Shown piece after piece: positions 17,985-27,984 of a stretch of 64,000 bases of DNA (positions are counted from its first letter, which is position 1; each line of letters opens with the position of its first letter). Origin of the DNA: Coxiellaceae bacterium. GTDB lineage: Bacteria > Pseudomonadota > Gammaproteobacteria > Coxiellales > Coxiellaceae. The DNA lies in the NCBI GenBank assembly GCA_029212925.1, contig JARGOB010000009.1, forward strand, positions 1-64,000, written 5' to 3'. Under the pieces are notes generated by a model. That model was not told the DNA's origin, ran no database searches, and saw only the letters and a list, made by a program, of their open reading frames with translations. Made by a program: the position numbers and the translations under genes.

Positions 17985-18570
17985 CGTTACTTCCCTTGTA
18001 CTCTTTCATCGTTGCGTGTATATCGGATGAAATATCACGAGAGCCAAGAACTTTAAAGAATGTTTTAAAAATAATTTTCAGATCTAGCCAAATATTTTTA
18101 TTTTCCACATACCAGACATCCAAATCAAATTTTTCATGCCAAGACAATGCATTCCGACCATTAACCTGAGCCCATCCCGTAATACCAGGTTTAACATATA
18201 ATCGTTGCTTATGCATTGTACTGTAACGGCCTACATAACGCACATGCAAAGGACGCGGTCCTACCAAGCTCATAGTACCCGCCAGCACATTAATCAACTG
18301 CGGTAGCTCATCCAAGCTATATTTTCTTAGAAATTTTCCATAAGCATTAAGACGGTCTGCATCAGATAACAAAGCTCCCTCAAGATTCGTCTTATCAGCC
18401 ATTGTTTTGAACTTAATGATATTAAATGCATTCCCATAAAGACCCGCACGTTGCTGATAAAAAAATGGTGCGCCATAGACTAGAAAACCCAGAAATGTAA
18501 GACCAAGCAATACAGGGCTTGTCAAAGTAAGTATTATCATACTGATCAATATATCAAGCAATCGCATCAT
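17977..18570 (-). CDS. Initiating sugar-1-phosphate transferase (PglC-like)
   Basis: Transfers a sugar phosphate from a UDP-sugar to undecaprenyl phosphate, starting the repeat unit. About 197 residues, the small monotopic type with one hydrophobic N-terminal segment. Family motifs are KFKTM, SLDELPQLINVL, MSLVGPRPL, and KPGITGWAQVNGRN. The ATG at 18570 (or 18567) after GGCGGAAAA is preferred to the GTG at 18612, which would overlap the upstream glycosyltransferase. This is the only initiating transferase in the window. Confidence 0.92.
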   Translation of the reverse strand: MMRLLDILISMIILTLTSPVLLGLTFLGFLVYGAPFFYQQRAGLYGNAFNIIKFKTMADKTNLEGALLSDADRLNAYGKFLRKYSLDELPQLINVLAGTMSLVGPRPLHVRYVGRYSTMHKQRLYVKPGITGWAQVNGRNALSWHEKFDLDVWYVENKNIWLDLKIIFKTFFKVLGSRDISSDIHATMKEYKGSNGE

Positions 18571-18599
18571 TTTTCCGCCAACTGTTTTTTTCTGATGAT

Positions 18600-19817
18600 T
18601 CACCCATAACACTCCAGCTGTGCTAAAAAGCGACTAGCTAATTCTTGCCGTGAAAACTGATTCATAGCTAAGTCATATGAATTTTCCCCCATCGTTTTTA
18701 GCTCGTCAGGCTGATCCCTCATCCACAAAATACTTTCCACCAAGCTATCAGGGTCATCTGGCCTTACCACAAGACCACAATGATGCTCCTGGATCAAACT
18801 CGCCAACCAGCCGGGATAATTATTCAGTACAGGCAACTTTGCAGCTATATAATCAAAAAATTTATTCGGTGAAGTGCCATAGTAAAATGCCGGAATGTTT
18901 TTTAGTAGCATAAGACCAGCATTAGCTCGCCTAAAAACCGCACCCAATTGGTCTTTACTGAGTGGGTTCATGAAAACACAATTGTCTAATCCGAGTTCAT
19001 CATTCTTTTTTATTAAGGCACTTTTTTCTTTACCATCACCGACCAGGACAAATTTAACATCACTAACATTACGTTGCATTAAAATTTCTGCTGCTTCAAT
19101 AATCACATGTAATCCATTGGCAGCTCCATGTGCTCCAGCAAAAATGAGAATGAAATCATCATCATAAGTATTGGGTATGTCAAACACATGATTTGAGCAA
19201 AACACTTCCAAGTCGCAACCATTAGGTATTAAAACTGCTTTTGGTTTATTAGCCTTTAATCGCATATTGATTCCATCAACGATACCAGGCGACAAGCCAA
19301 TGCATTGAACGGCAGAATTATATGCAAAACCCTCAAACCATGACAAAACTCTCAGTAAAGCTTTTGATTTTATAACCGACATGGCCTTAGGCAGCTCTGG
19401 CCACAAATCTCTCACTTCAAAAACAAAGGGGATTCGTTTAATTTTTGTTGCCAAAATACCTGGTAGAGCAACTGTCAATGGCGTACTCGTTGTAAAAATT
19501 ATATCACTTTTAATCAGCAAGGCGCCCATGCAGCTATAGAAAGCAAATTTAATAAATTTAAGGATTCGAACAATAAAAGACTGATGGTTCGCATAAGAGA
19601 TATCAAATTCCACAACGCGTATTCCATCAACATATCCAACACGAAAACCACCATACTTAAATGGTGACGTCACTCCAGTATGCCCAACCCCAAAAGAACC
19701 ACATAACATAGTAACGCTATGGCCTGATTGAACTAAATATTTTGCAAACTCATAAGACCTTGTGCCACTAGCCCCTCCGGTTGTAGAAAAATGCTGATGG
19801 ATGTAGAGTATATTCAT
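18600..19817 (-). CDS. GT4-family glycosyltransferase, WbuB-like
   Basis: 405 residues of GT-B fold: N-terminal IHQHFSTTGGASGTRSYEFAKYL, then a C-terminal donor-binding half with PNGCDLEVF, VLVGDGKEKSAL and the ENSYDLA ending. The N-terminus with its GGASGTRSYE resembles WbuB, which adds the second sugar after the initiating transferase. It directly precedes the PglC-like gene, fitting that role. The acceptor and donor cannot be read from sequence. Confidence 0.87.
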   Translation of the reverse strand: MNILYIHQHFSTTGGASGTRSYEFAKYLVQSGHSVTMLCGSFGVGHTGVTSPFKYGGFRVGYVDGIRVVEFDISYANHQSFIVRILKFIKFAFYSCMGALLIKSDIIFTTSTPLTVALPGILATKIKRIPFVFEVRDLWPELPKAMSVIKSKALLRVLSWFEGFAYNSAVQCIGLSPGIVDGINMRLKANKPKAVLIPNGCDLEVFCSNHVFDIPNTYDDDFILIFAGAHGAANGLHVIIEAAEILMQRNVSDVKFVLVGDGKEKSALIKKNDELGLDNCVFMNPLSKDQLGAVFRRANAGLMLLKNIPAFYYGTSPNKFFDYIAAKLPVLNNYPGWLASLIQEHHCGLVVRPDDPDSLVESILWMRDQPDELKTMGENSYDLAMNQFSRQELASRFLAQLECYG

Positions 19818-19819
19818 AT

Positions 19820-21649
19820 CTAGGCCAATATATAAATTTGTGTTTCGACTATAACAGGAACCTCATTGATTCTATACATCAACGCAGGCTTTTCTTGTTT
19901 CTTGTAATAATACAAAGATTGCTCAGAATAATATTTCTGAGGCTTTACAATTTTATCATTTACACATACCTGAATCGTAATTAAATCGCTGCACCAAGCG
20001 TTATTTCTAAATTCCCATTCAATATCATCCAAATGCCAACGAATAACTGCGCTTTTTTTAAACTGTCTTATTTCGTCAATAATACGATAATACTTAGATT
20101 CACATATTACTGTTCGCTTATGATAACACCCTCGATAATCAATATAATATCCCGACCAGATTTGCCTATCTTGATTTAATGTCAATGGGATATCAACACT
20201 CGTTTTAACCCACTCTCCAAAGAGAAACCGAGAAAGCATCGGCATAGGCTGTTCGTTATCAAATTGAATGGTATTATGTGATTCTATACCACGAAAATAA
20301 TCTCGCAATTCAGGCTTAGCATTATAGCTATAAGTGCCATTATCTCTTAACACATTAACACCCTTCACCCAAAGGTCAAAGTGCATACAATCTGCTTGTG
20401 AGGGACGGAACTTAAACTGAGGGTAATTCAATAATGCCCAGCTATTTAAACCAACAAACTTTACAAACCCACCGCTGCTGAATTCTTTTGGCACTTGCTT
20501 TATAGGCACTAATGGGCAGGCCTTATAATCCACGCATAACCATTTCAATACTTCATCACAAGGCCCCTCTTCATATACGCGCTGATTTCTTAGTATCACA
20601 GATAATGTCTGAATTCTTGCCCGAAAATCACGGTAGCTTAGTGTATCAATCTTATACAGCGCAGTAGTATCATTTGCACCTAGATTAGGTGCGTCATAAC
20701 TAATAGGATCCACCAAGGTAATCAGCCAATCTAAAACTAGATTAGATTTTTTAATAAATTGGTCTGAAAAAGCAGTAAGTTTGAATTTTTTTTGAACCCA
20801 CAGTGATATAGTGATAATCTCTACAACCAAGCAGTGATATGTTACAGAGTATTGTGAAAAAGTACCATCTTGCAATACAAGTTTATTTAATTGAGCATTA
20901 AGACCATTATAGCCTAGACGTATATAGTAATTAGAGCGCTGCTGCCCTCCTGAAAAATATATCGCAAGCGCCTCGCTTAAGCTATGATTGTTTTTTTGAG
21001 ATCTGGCATAACCAAATGAAATTGATATACGCTTACTATGCGACTCTATAAACTCATCTGATAATAAATAAGTACACTTATCACCTAATATATGCTGGGA
21101 TAACAGATAGTTAACTAATCTGATTGATGCTTCTTGAGCACACAGCCAATTTACCCCCGCATTTATATGGTTTGACTGCATCCATGAAATAAATCTTTTG
21201 TATATAACAAATAAACTCTCATTGCTCTCACTCGCAACATACCTCATTGCAAGTAAAGGCATCCAATAAAACCTAGATGGTTCCCATACTACTTTAATAT
21301 CATCATCTGGCGCTTTAAATATACTGTCAGCCTTTATTTGACTCCAATGACACCGAGATAGCTCCATACGGTCAATTTGCTTAATTGGATTTGAATACCA
21401 AGAAAGAACTTTATTACTACTTATAGGTAGCCAAAAGAAATAAAGCAGCCTATCTGATTGGTTTTTTAGAGAACCAACCAAAACTTCACTCGCGCACTTA
21501 TTCAGAAACGAAACATCATACGGAGCTATATTATTGCGTAATTTAAAATACCCAACTGTTTTTTTTAATGCATAGATTTTATATTGAATAATGCTTATTA
21601 TGCCTAGCTTTTTTGCCAGCCTGACTTTTTTTAATACAAGATCAAGCAT
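19820..21649 (-). CDS. Heparinase II/III-like (alginate-lyase-fold) protein
   Basis: 609 residues. An alpha-helical toroid-like N-terminal part (WLCAQEASIRLVNYLL, NNHSLSEALAIYF) is followed by a beta-rich heparinase II/III domain with PSQADCMHFDLWVKG and the GTYSYNA and HNTIQFDNEQP blocks. No signal peptide is visible, so it is either cytoplasmic or not a secreted lyase. Members are common in O-antigen and capsule loci with a bi-domain oxidoreductase, where their role is not settled. It starts 1 nt after the hydroxylase-like gene. Confidence 0.82.
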   Translation of the reverse strand: MLDLVLKKVRLAKKLGIISIIQYKIYALKKTVGYFKLRNNIAPYDVSFLNKCASEVLVGSLKNQSDRLLYFFWLPISSNKVLSWYSNPIKQIDRMELSRCHWSQIKADSIFKAPDDDIKVVWEPSRFYWMPLLAMRYVASESNESLFVIYKRFISWMQSNHINAGVNWLCAQEASIRLVNYLLSQHILGDKCTYLLSDEFIESHSKRISISFGYARSQKNNHSLSEALAIYFSGGQQRSNYYIRLGYNGLNAQLNKLVLQDGTFSQYSVTYHCLVVEIITISLWVQKKFKLTAFSDQFIKKSNLVLDWLITLVDPISYDAPNLGANDTTALYKIDTLSYRDFRARIQTLSVILRNQRVYEEGPCDEVLKWLCVDYKACPLVPIKQVPKEFSSGGFVKFVGLNSWALLNYPQFKFRPSQADCMHFDLWVKGVNVLRDNGTYSYNAKPELRDYFRGIESHNTIQFDNEQPMPMLSRFLFGEWVKTSVDIPLTLNQDRQIWSGYYIDYRGCYHKRTVICESKYYRIIDEIRQFKKSAVIRWHLDDIEWEFRNNAWCSDLITIQVCVNDKIVKPQKYYSEQSLYYYKKQEKPALMYRINEVPVIVETQIYILA

Positions 21650-21650
21650 G

Positions 21651-22316
21651 TTACTCTATCTTTGACCGAGTTACAATTCGATACAAATGCTTGAAAACCT
21701 TAATCCTGCCTTTTAATTTTTTAGGCTGAAAAATCGTTTTAAAACCTGTATATGCAATATAAATATAAAACAAAATAGCGTGTAGATAATACCGTATATT
21801 TTTTCTTGGCAGCAGCTGAAGTACCCAGTCATTAACCTTAACCATTATAACTATATGAACTCGCTTGATATCACTATCGTTTGCCAGCGCATGTTTATAA
21901 CTGGTGTTTAAACTCCATAGTTGATTTTTTTTCATATGAAACCATTCACCAGCAGCTTGAAATTTGACATCAGGATGGGTGACCAAAGGAATATGAAACC
22001 TTAATCGACCCAACTCTAGCGTTCCCGTTAAGTCACGATGCGGATGTAGCTTCGCCCCGGGGTCAATTTCGTAAAAAACCGCATTTACAATATCACACTT
22101 AAAATACTTTAAAATTTTATCCATCTCACAAAAATCAGCATAGGCAGCCGTTTTCTTTTCTTGATCAATGAGCTTCACAACCCGCCATGCATCTGTTGCA
22201 TAGTCACCATTTTCAACCGTAGGCGTCCATGTTGAGAGCTTCATTTTTTCAAGCATATTTTGAATAGAATGTTCATCTAAAAAATCTTCATGTAGCAATT
22301 GTGCTGCTGGATTCAT
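21651..22316 (-). CDS. Aspartyl/asparaginyl beta-hydroxylase family protein (LpxO-like)
   Basis: 221 residues. The Fe(II)/2-oxoglutarate site is visible as HPHRDLTG, with RFHIPLVTHP and the second histidine in KRVHIVI; the KHALAND block is typical. A hydrophobic segment near residue 180 resembles the membrane-associated LpxO subgroup, which hydroxylates acyl chains of lipid A. In a glycan locus with its own acyl carrier module, hydroxylation of an acyl substituent or of a sugar is possible. The substrate is unknown. Confidence 0.8.
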   Translation of the reverse strand: MNPAAQLLHEDFLDEHSIQNMLEKMKLSTWTPTVENGDYATDAWRVVKLIDQEKKTAAYADFCEMDKILKYFKCDIVNAVFYEIDPGAKLHPHRDLTGTLELGRLRFHIPLVTHPDVKFQAAGEWFHMKKNQLWSLNTSYKHALANDSDIKRVHIVIMVKVNDWVLQLLPRKNIRYYLHAILFYIYIAYTGFKTIFQPKKLKGRIKVFKHLYRIVTRSKIE

Positions 22317-22337
22317 CGCATTTATTCCTTTAAAATA

Positions 22338-23108
22338 TCACCGCTTTTTTGCTGCTACAAAAATCTCTGCATTAGAAAATAACTTCGCATCTAATTTTAA
22401 AAGCCACCTTGGTATTATCTTTAATAGGCCAGGGAAGAAAAAACGGCACATTAGTAAAATGCGATATACGCCACCAGCACCATCCTTTTCAATCACGTCA
22501 TATCCACTGTTAGCAAGTAACTTTTGTAATTCACCCTGTGAAAAGTGCTCATGCCACATTTTTTCCTTTTCTATATCACCAAACAATCCATTTTTACATT
22601 CAACATATCTATCATGATAGCTCTGTTTCCCCCGCCAAAATGTGAAGAAGTATCGATGTAACTTAGGGAACGTAAATTTAAAATTACCCATATCTAAAAA
22701 AGATAAAAAATGCTTACCTGGGACGCCGACAAATATTGTACCACCTACTTTTGTAACACGCGCCAACTCAGAAAGCAGTGTTTTTTGATCATTTACATGC
22801 TCAACAACGCCTACGATACTGATCGAATCAAAGAAATTGTCGGGAAAATTTAATGGACTATTGGGTGTTACTGCATGTAATTTAACATTATCTGGCATTC
22901 TTTTCTGATATTCTATAACTGTTTCTTTATCAGCATCAACCCCGACGCCACTTGCAAGCAAACCATCCTTAGATAAAACTGTAAGCAAGTCTCCATTTCT
23001 TGCTCCAAAATCAAGGTGCATTGTTGAAGGTGAATCCTTTAATATCTCCCATATAAAACCTTTAGCCTCATATGTGAACGGGTTATTTCTGCGTAACTTC
23101 CTTTTCAT
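22338..23108 (-). CDS. SAM-dependent class I methyltransferase
   Basis: 256 residues with motif I MHLDFGARNGDLL, an acidic ribose-binding residue in GVDADKE, SISIVGVVEHVND and TKVGGTIFVGVPGKH. This is the Methyltransf_11 layout. It may methylate a sugar or terminate the chain; no specific family is recognised. Its position between the acetamidino module and the hydroxylase suggests glycan modification. GGGATG precedes the ATG at a slightly long distance. Confidence 0.83.
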   Translation of the reverse strand: MKRKLRRNNPFTYEAKGFIWEILKDSPSTMHLDFGARNGDLLTVLSKDGLLASGVGVDADKETVIEYQKRMPDNVKLHAVTPNSPLNFPDNFFDSISIVGVVEHVNDQKTLLSELARVTKVGGTIFVGVPGKHFLSFLDMGNFKFTFPKLHRYFFTFWRGKQSYHDRYVECKNGLFGDIEKEKMWHEHFSQGELQKLLANSGYDVIEKDGAGGVYRILLMCRFFFPGLLKIIPRWLLKLDAKLFSNAEIFVAAKKR

Positions 23109-23197
23109 ATTTTAACATCCCTATATCTTTAATTTTTATTCTTTAGTCTATCTATACACAATAACCGAGTCAATGCACTAATCGTTAAGATCAAGGA

Positions 23198-23986
23198 TTA
23201 ACCCTGCAACTCAGGCTCCAAGGAGATACTATTAATATAATCTTTTTGCACTTCAGTTAAATAATTAATCAACACAGCCCTATAAACCCCCTTAAATACA
23301 AACATACTACCCGCTCCAGCACCAATAATCTTATGGTTTTCAACCAGTGATTGTATATGCTCAATTGATCCAGCCCCACCTAAAGCCGTTACAGGAACTC
23401 GTGCCAACTGCATCGTTTTTTCGATAAGGCTTAAGTCATAGCCCTTCATGACGCCATCTTGATCGATTGAATTTAGCACAAGCTCACCGGCGCCTAAATT
23501 TTGCACGCACCTAATAAAATCAAATAATTTAATATCGCTTTTTTGAGTTGCATTGTGATAGTAAACATCATAGCCACTAAATCTTCTTTGCTTGATATCA
23601 AGCACAACAACCACGCTTTGCGACCCAATCTCCTTACTCATTTCACTCACAAGGTCAGGGCTCTTTATTACTGCAGAACTCATCGCAACCTTCTCAACGC
23701 CTAAAGATAAAATTTTGTTAGCTTGCTCAACACCCCTAATACCACCACCATAGCATAATGGCATCCGACACTCCGCTGACAAATGGGATATCAACTTATA
23801 GTTTGGCTCTCTACCATATCTGCTCGCATCAATATCTAACACGATTAACTCGTCCACCTGCTTTTCATTAAAGATTTTAACTGCATTCAGTGGATCGCCG
23901 ACATATTTTTCATTTTTGAAATTAACTGTTTTTACTAATCCACCATTTTTAATTAGTAAACAAGGAATAATTCTCGGCTTTAGCAT
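23198..23986 (-). CDS. hisF: HisF-like ammonia-channel subunit of the sugar amidotransferase system
   Basis: 262-residue TIM barrel of the HisF family with CYGGGIRG, VVVLDIKQRR and NSIDQDGVMKGYD. In HisF the active-site aspartate near residue 11 lies in PCLDVKDGR; here it reads PCLLIKNGG, so one catalytic acid is missing. That fits the WbpG-associated paralogues, which pass ammonia to the amidotransferase rather than make imidazole. Start overlaps the hisH stop as TAATG; hisH and wbpG lie immediately upstream. Confidence 0.9.
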   Translation of the reverse strand: MLKPRIIPCLLIKNGGLVKTVNFKNEKYVGDPLNAVKIFNEKQVDELIVLDIDASRYGREPNYKLISHLSAECRMPLCYGGGIRGVEQANKILSLGVEKVAMSSAVIKSPDLVSEMSKEIGSQSVVVVLDIKQRRFSGYDVYYHNATQKSDIKLFDFIRCVQNLGAGELVLNSIDQDGVMKGYDLSLIEKTMQLARVPVTALGGAGSIEHIQSLVENHKIIGAGAGSMFVFKGVYRAVLINYLTEVQKDYINSISLEPELQG

Positions 23987-24600
23987 TATGGTAGCCCTGC
24001 GAAATTCTTCAAAAAGGTTATTCCATTTTCATGGCTTTTTTCAGGGTGACATTGCATGCCGTAAATGTTATGGCTAGCTATTACACAAGCAAAACTGTCT
24101 CCGTAATGTGCCTCTGCCACCACATCTATTTTGTTATTGCAACTCACGTAATATGAATGCAGAAAGTAAAAGTCCTCTTCATTCTGTAAATTTTCTACTA
24201 TCGGGTGTTTTAAATTTATTTTCAAATTATTCCAACCCATATGAGGAAGAGGCTGATTATCTAACCTTAATGAATCAATTTTTTTTACTTTCCCTTTTAC
24301 CCAGCCTAATCCTACTTGTTGCCCCTCTTCACTGCTCTCCATTAATATTTGCATTCCCACACATATACCCAACACTGGCATCTTTTTCTTCAGTACTAAT
24401 TTTTCTAACGTCGCTTTTAAACCAGAATTGTTAAGCAATTTCATTGCATGGTCAAATGCACCTACTCCGGGTAATATAATTTTATTTGCTTGCTGCAATA
24501 GTGCTACAGAGTCCGCAATACAATAAGGAATATTCAACCTTTTATAGATATTAGCAAATGCACGAATATTCCCAAGCCCATAATCAACTATAGCTATCAT
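23986..24600 (-). CDS. hisH: HisH-like glutaminase subunit of the sugar amidotransferase system
   Basis: 204-residue class I glutamine amidotransferase. The nucleophile is in LGICVGMQ and the His/Glu pair in [16 protein letters not shown] and [11 protein letters not shown] are HisH signatures. It releases ammonia from glutamine for WbpG through the HisF-like partner. It overlaps the upstream wbpG stop by 4 nt. No other histidine genes are nearby, so a polysaccharide role is preferred. Confidence 0.92.
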   Translation of the reverse strand: MIAIVDYGLGNIRAFANIYKRLNIPYCIADSVALLQQANKIILPGVGAFDHAMKLLNNSGLKATLEKLVLKKKMPVLGICVGMQILMESSEEGQQVGLGWVKGKVKKIDSLRLDNQPLPHMGWNNLKINLKHPIVENLQNEEDFYFLHSYYVSCNNKIDVVAEAHYGDSFACVIASHNIYGMQCHPEKSHENGITFLKNFAGLP

Positions 24601-25730
24601 CGCTTAACTGATCGCTCCAATCCTATGAATTTCAATGCGCGTCCACCCCAGATATACATGGCCTCTCTATTTCGGTAGTCTTTATAAGTTTTGTTTGGTG
24701 CACAAAAGTAACCACGAAGCTCACTTACAGGAACATCAAGCTTATTTGCAATATATTCAAAATCATGTTCAGATTCCTCCTCAGGTATCGCTGGTAATTT
24801 TAAACTATCAATTGCTTCTGTTCGTGTCATTTGCCCTGTCAATATCAAACTTGAATATTGTACTTTACGCGTGTCATAACCAAATTTTTTCGGCAGCCAA
24901 TAGCCTTCGTAAAATTTTGTGAAACGTGACTCAAAATGCTTCTGAGGATAAGGTTGCCAACCATATTCCTTCTGTAATTCTTGCATTGCCTCGGCTTTTA
25001 TGTATGGCATATAGTCTAGAGGGCGAATGGCCTTTATCCTTTTTGCATATCTCAAATAAACTCTATGCCTTAAAGTGCTACTAAATGGAAACGTTTTCAA
25101 GGGAACAGTACCAAACCTGCGTGTAATATCTCTTATTTGTGACATATCTGAACCGTAGTAAATCCACTGCATCGGATTTCTAACGCACTCAGTAGATATA
25201 TTTCCCCCGCTTAATATATATTTAATCTTATATTTTGACGCAAAATTAAACAGCGTCGCCTGGAACGCGTGATCTTGAGGAACATCAATATTTGGTAACC
25301 CTGATTTGAAATAACTTAATTGAAAATCACGCATTTCATTCCAGTTAATTACCTCAGTAAATAAATCTAAACCTAGTTTATCAATCATCACATTAATATT
25401 ATTCACTGCAATTTGAGAGTTCCACCCACCATCAACATGAAAAACCAACGGCTTTAACTGATACTCTTTGACCATTTTGTGCAGCATATAGGAACTATCT
25501 GCTCCTCCGCTCATACCCATAATGCAATCAAAGTCTCGCTTTTTACCATCTTTTTTAATTTGAGCTACAATAGCATCAAGCGCTTTATTCCCACGCTCAT
25601 CTGTATACCAATTTGGCTCTATATTTTTATAAAAATCTTTACAGTGGTCGCAGACCCCCCTGCTATCAAAGGCAATTTTTGAATCTGTCGTATCCATTAC
25701 ACAATTCACACAAGACTGGTAAGCGCGCAT
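24597..25730 (-). CDS. wbpG: N-acetyl sugar amidotransferase (WbpG/PseA family)
   Basis: 377 residues. Two CxxC pairs at the N-terminus (CVNCVMD and GVCDHC) probably bind zinc; the PP-loop ATP motif [11 protein letters not shown] follows near residue 75. The family converts an N-acetyl group on a nucleotide-linked sugar to an acetamidino group, using ammonia from HisH/HisF. The three-gene order matches the known module. The target sugar here may be the ManNAcA-type sugar from wecB/wecC, by inference. GGGAGA precedes the ATG. Confidence 0.92.
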   Translation of the reverse strand: MRAYQSCVNCVMDTTDSKIAFDSRGVCDHCKDFYKNIEPNWYTDERGNKALDAIVAQIKKDGKKRDFDCIMGMSGGADSSYMLHKMVKEYQLKPLVFHVDGGWNSQIAVNNINVMIDKLGLDLFTEVINWNEMRDFQLSYFKSGLPNIDVPQDHAFQATLFNFASKYKIKYILSGGNISTECVRNPMQWIYYGSDMSQIRDITRRFGTVPLKTFPFSSTLRHRVYLRYAKRIKAIRPLDYMPYIKAEAMQELQKEYGWQPYPQKHFESRFTKFYEGYWLPKKFGYDTRKVQYSSLILTGQMTRTEAIDSLKLPAIPEEESEHDFEYIANKLDVPVSELRGYFCAPNKTYKDYRNREAMYIWGGRALKFIGLERSVKR

Positions 25731-25789
25731 GACTTCTCCCTACATGGCTCTTTTACGAGATAAAGCGATTAAGCAGCTATTCTACACCA

Positions 25790-26923
25790 TTAACCTTTCA
25801 TGGCAAAATCTACGGCGTCTAAAATACTTTCTTGCATTTTTGAGGTATTATACAAGTTTTTTATCGTATCTTTAGCATTCTTACTCATGCTATCAAGAAG
25901 AGCTGCGTTCTCGGATAGCTCTCGTATGGCAGAGCAAAAGCTATTAACATCGCCATCTTGCAAATGATATCCATTATACCCATTTTTGACTAAATCATAC
26001 TCACAACCATCAGCATTACAAACAATAGCAGGCAAACCAAACGACATAGCTTCAGAAATAACAATCCCACCTCGGCCCGGTACAATAAGAGCATCTGCAG
26101 CACGCATATAACGCTCTATCCCATTACTCACTTTACCTGGTAATAAAATATTGTTAATCCTGTCTTTTTTTGCTTTTCCCCTAAGGTCATCCAAAAGAAC
26201 CCCAGACCCAAGCATAATAAAATAGCACTCGCCCTGCAGCCTTAGGGCAAGCTCAAGGACCAACTCTGGTTTCTTGTTGCTCTCTAAGCTTCCCATATAT
26301 AAAATTACAACCTGATCCCTGATACCTAACTTATTTTTTACGTCAGATTTAGAATCAGTAAAGTTTTCTGAGAGACTAATGAATTTTTCTGTATCACCCA
26401 CATTTGTTGCGACAAAAATTTTCTCTTGTCGCACATAAGTTTCTAACAATTGTTGCCTGCTAAAGGATGAATAAACAACAAATGCAGAAAAAAACCTTCT
26501 TGTTATGTTTTTAAGGAGGCTCGCCACTAGTGGCTTCTTTTTTTTACCCCCAGGGAGCCCAATAAAGCACCAATATATAAGCTTAACACTTCTTTTATAT
26601 ACTAGCTTATAGTAAATAGCTTGCAAATAACCAATGAAATGACTTTCCGCCTCACAAATTATAACGTCTGGGTTATCTCTTACTAAGCTCTTTATCAAAC
26701 CAACGTGCAAAGGAAGTATTCGTCTCCCCAACTTTATAAACCTGGTTTTTACTCTCTCATAGTTTATACCCATGAGGTTACTCGCACTGTATACCTTGCT
26801 ATTTGGAATATCATCACCAATATATAACTTAGCATTTACTGTTGTACTGTTACTAAGCCTCCTAAACAACGATACCCGATATCCTGGACAGATTCTTTGC
26901 AATATAACAACGTTTTTTTGCAA
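25790..26923 (-). CDS. GT4-type glycosyltransferase
   Basis: About 377 residues of GT-B fold. The C-terminal donor half has ILYMGSLESNKKPELVLEL, LLPGKVSNGIERYMRAADALIVPGRGG and VISEAMSFGLPAIVC. The start is probably TTG at 26923, placed 5 nt after GGAGG; the GTG at 26929 directly abuts it. No donor can be named. It is separated from wbpG by about 60 nt, a slightly larger gap than usual in this locus. Confidence 0.85.
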   Translation of the reverse strand: MQKNVVILQRICPGYRVSLFRRLSNSTTVNAKLYIGDDIPNSKVYSASNLMGINYERVKTRFIKLGRRILPLHVGLIKSLVRDNPDVIICEAESHFIGYLQAIYYKLVYKRSVKLIYWCFIGLPGGKKKKPLVASLLKNITRRFFSAFVVYSSFSRQQLLETYVRQEKIFVATNVGDTEKFISLSENFTDSKSDVKNKLGIRDQVVILYMGSLESNKKPELVLELALRLQGECYFIMLGSGVLLDDLRGKAKKDRINNILLPGKVSNGIERYMRAADALIVPGRGGIVISEAMSFGLPAIVCNADGCEYDLVKNGYNGYHLQDGDVNSFCSAIRELSENAALLDSMSKNAKDTIKNLYNTSKMQESILDAVDFAMKG

Positions 26924-26952
26924 ACCCACCTCCCTAAACTAACTTATTCGAT

Positions 26953-27984
26953 TTACTTATATCTAGCATACATTTCTAAAACCTGACGATTTAAAAATGG
27001 TGACATTTTCCTTAAAAGTTGTAACATTAAATCCGCAGGCGCATCAAAGCTCAAAAATATTACGAGCCCCCTTAATAATAATAACTTTAGTATACCTCTA
27101 GCCCGCCTTATTTGAACCAAATAGTTCAACATTAAAATTTTCTTTTCATATTTATTAGAACGAAATTTAGCATAATAATATAGATCTACCAAAACCTTAT
27201 AATCGTTATGAGCAGCAAATGAACCTTCTAGTGCTAAGTATTGTTTTTTGCTGAGGTTAAAAGCAAAGTTTTTAAATGCTCCAACACCTAGACCTGCAAC
27301 AAAGCCATAAGAATAGCCAATTTTAGGAACCACATATTTTACCACCTGTTTTTCAGACAGATGTATATACTTGCTTTCCCCCCTACTCAAACAGTGAAGA
27401 AGCATAATTAGGTGCGGCACATATGTATTAGAGTGCTCATAGCCAATATGATTAATTGATGCAAAATCACTTACTCTGAATAGACCGTTTGTTATAAATA
27501 TAAAAGTATTGAAATGAGCAACTGAAATTGAAATCTCACGTATTAGTTCATTTAAACCATATAAATCTCTACCCCCATCAATAACTTTACATTTATCAGA
27601 TGAAAACCTTATATAAATGGGTTTAGCAACCGAGGCTACTGTAAACTTTTTTATTTCCAGCATTACATTTTGAACTGCATCATTAGCTAGATCATCATCA
27701 TCAGATATCATCCACAACCACTCAGATTCACATAGCTCAAAACAACGCATAAAATTAGCGGACATACCAATGTTGTTTTTGTTCCTCACAAATTTTATTA
27801 TCCCTTCGGAGGTAAGATTTCTAATCGTGTTATTTACACTACAACAAGCTTCTTCATATATATAATCAGATGCATTATCAACGACAATTATAGTTATATC
27901 TTTTGTAAGTTGTTTGCATAATGAAGCCAGCAACTTACAAAGCTTTTCTGGGCGATTATAGCTAGGAATACCAATAGTTAACAT
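26953..27984 (-). CDS. GT2-family glycosyltransferase
   Basis: 343 residues opening LTIGIPSYNRPEKLCKLL with the GT-A aspartate motif in WLWMISDDDDLAND near residue 95, then a helical C-terminus. It is an inverting transferase of the rhamnosyl/deoxysugar-like GT2 group by general appearance. The start overlaps the stop of the upstream reductase gene. Being next to the CDP-deoxysugar genes, it may transfer that sugar; this is inference only. Confidence 0.85.
   Translation of the reverse strand: MLTIGIPSYNRPEKLCKLLASLCKQLTKDITIIVVDNASDYIYEEACCSVNNTIRNLTSEGIIKFVRNKNNIGMSANFMRCFELCESEWLWMISDDDDLANDAVQNVMLEIKKFTVASVAKPIYIRFSSDKCKVIDGGRDLYGLNELIREISISVAHFNTFIFITNGLFRVSDFASINHIGYEHSNTYVPHLIMLLHCLSRGESKYIHLSEKQVVKYVVPKIGYSYGFVAGLGVGAFKNFAFNLSKKQYLALEGSFAAHNDYKVLVDLYYYAKFRSNKYEKKILMLNYLVQIRRARGILKLLLLRGLVIFLSFDAPADLMLQLLRKMSPFLNRQVLEMYARYK

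Noticed and set aside
19820-21649. Heparinase-like protein as a secreted polysaccharide lyase
   Set aside because: No signal peptide or export motif is seen. Locus-associated members occur in biosynthetic operons, so secretion is not claimed.
23198-24600. HisF and HisH as histidine biosynthesis genes
   Set aside because: They overlap the WbpG amidotransferase, no other his genes are near, and the HisF-like protein lacks a catalytic aspartate.
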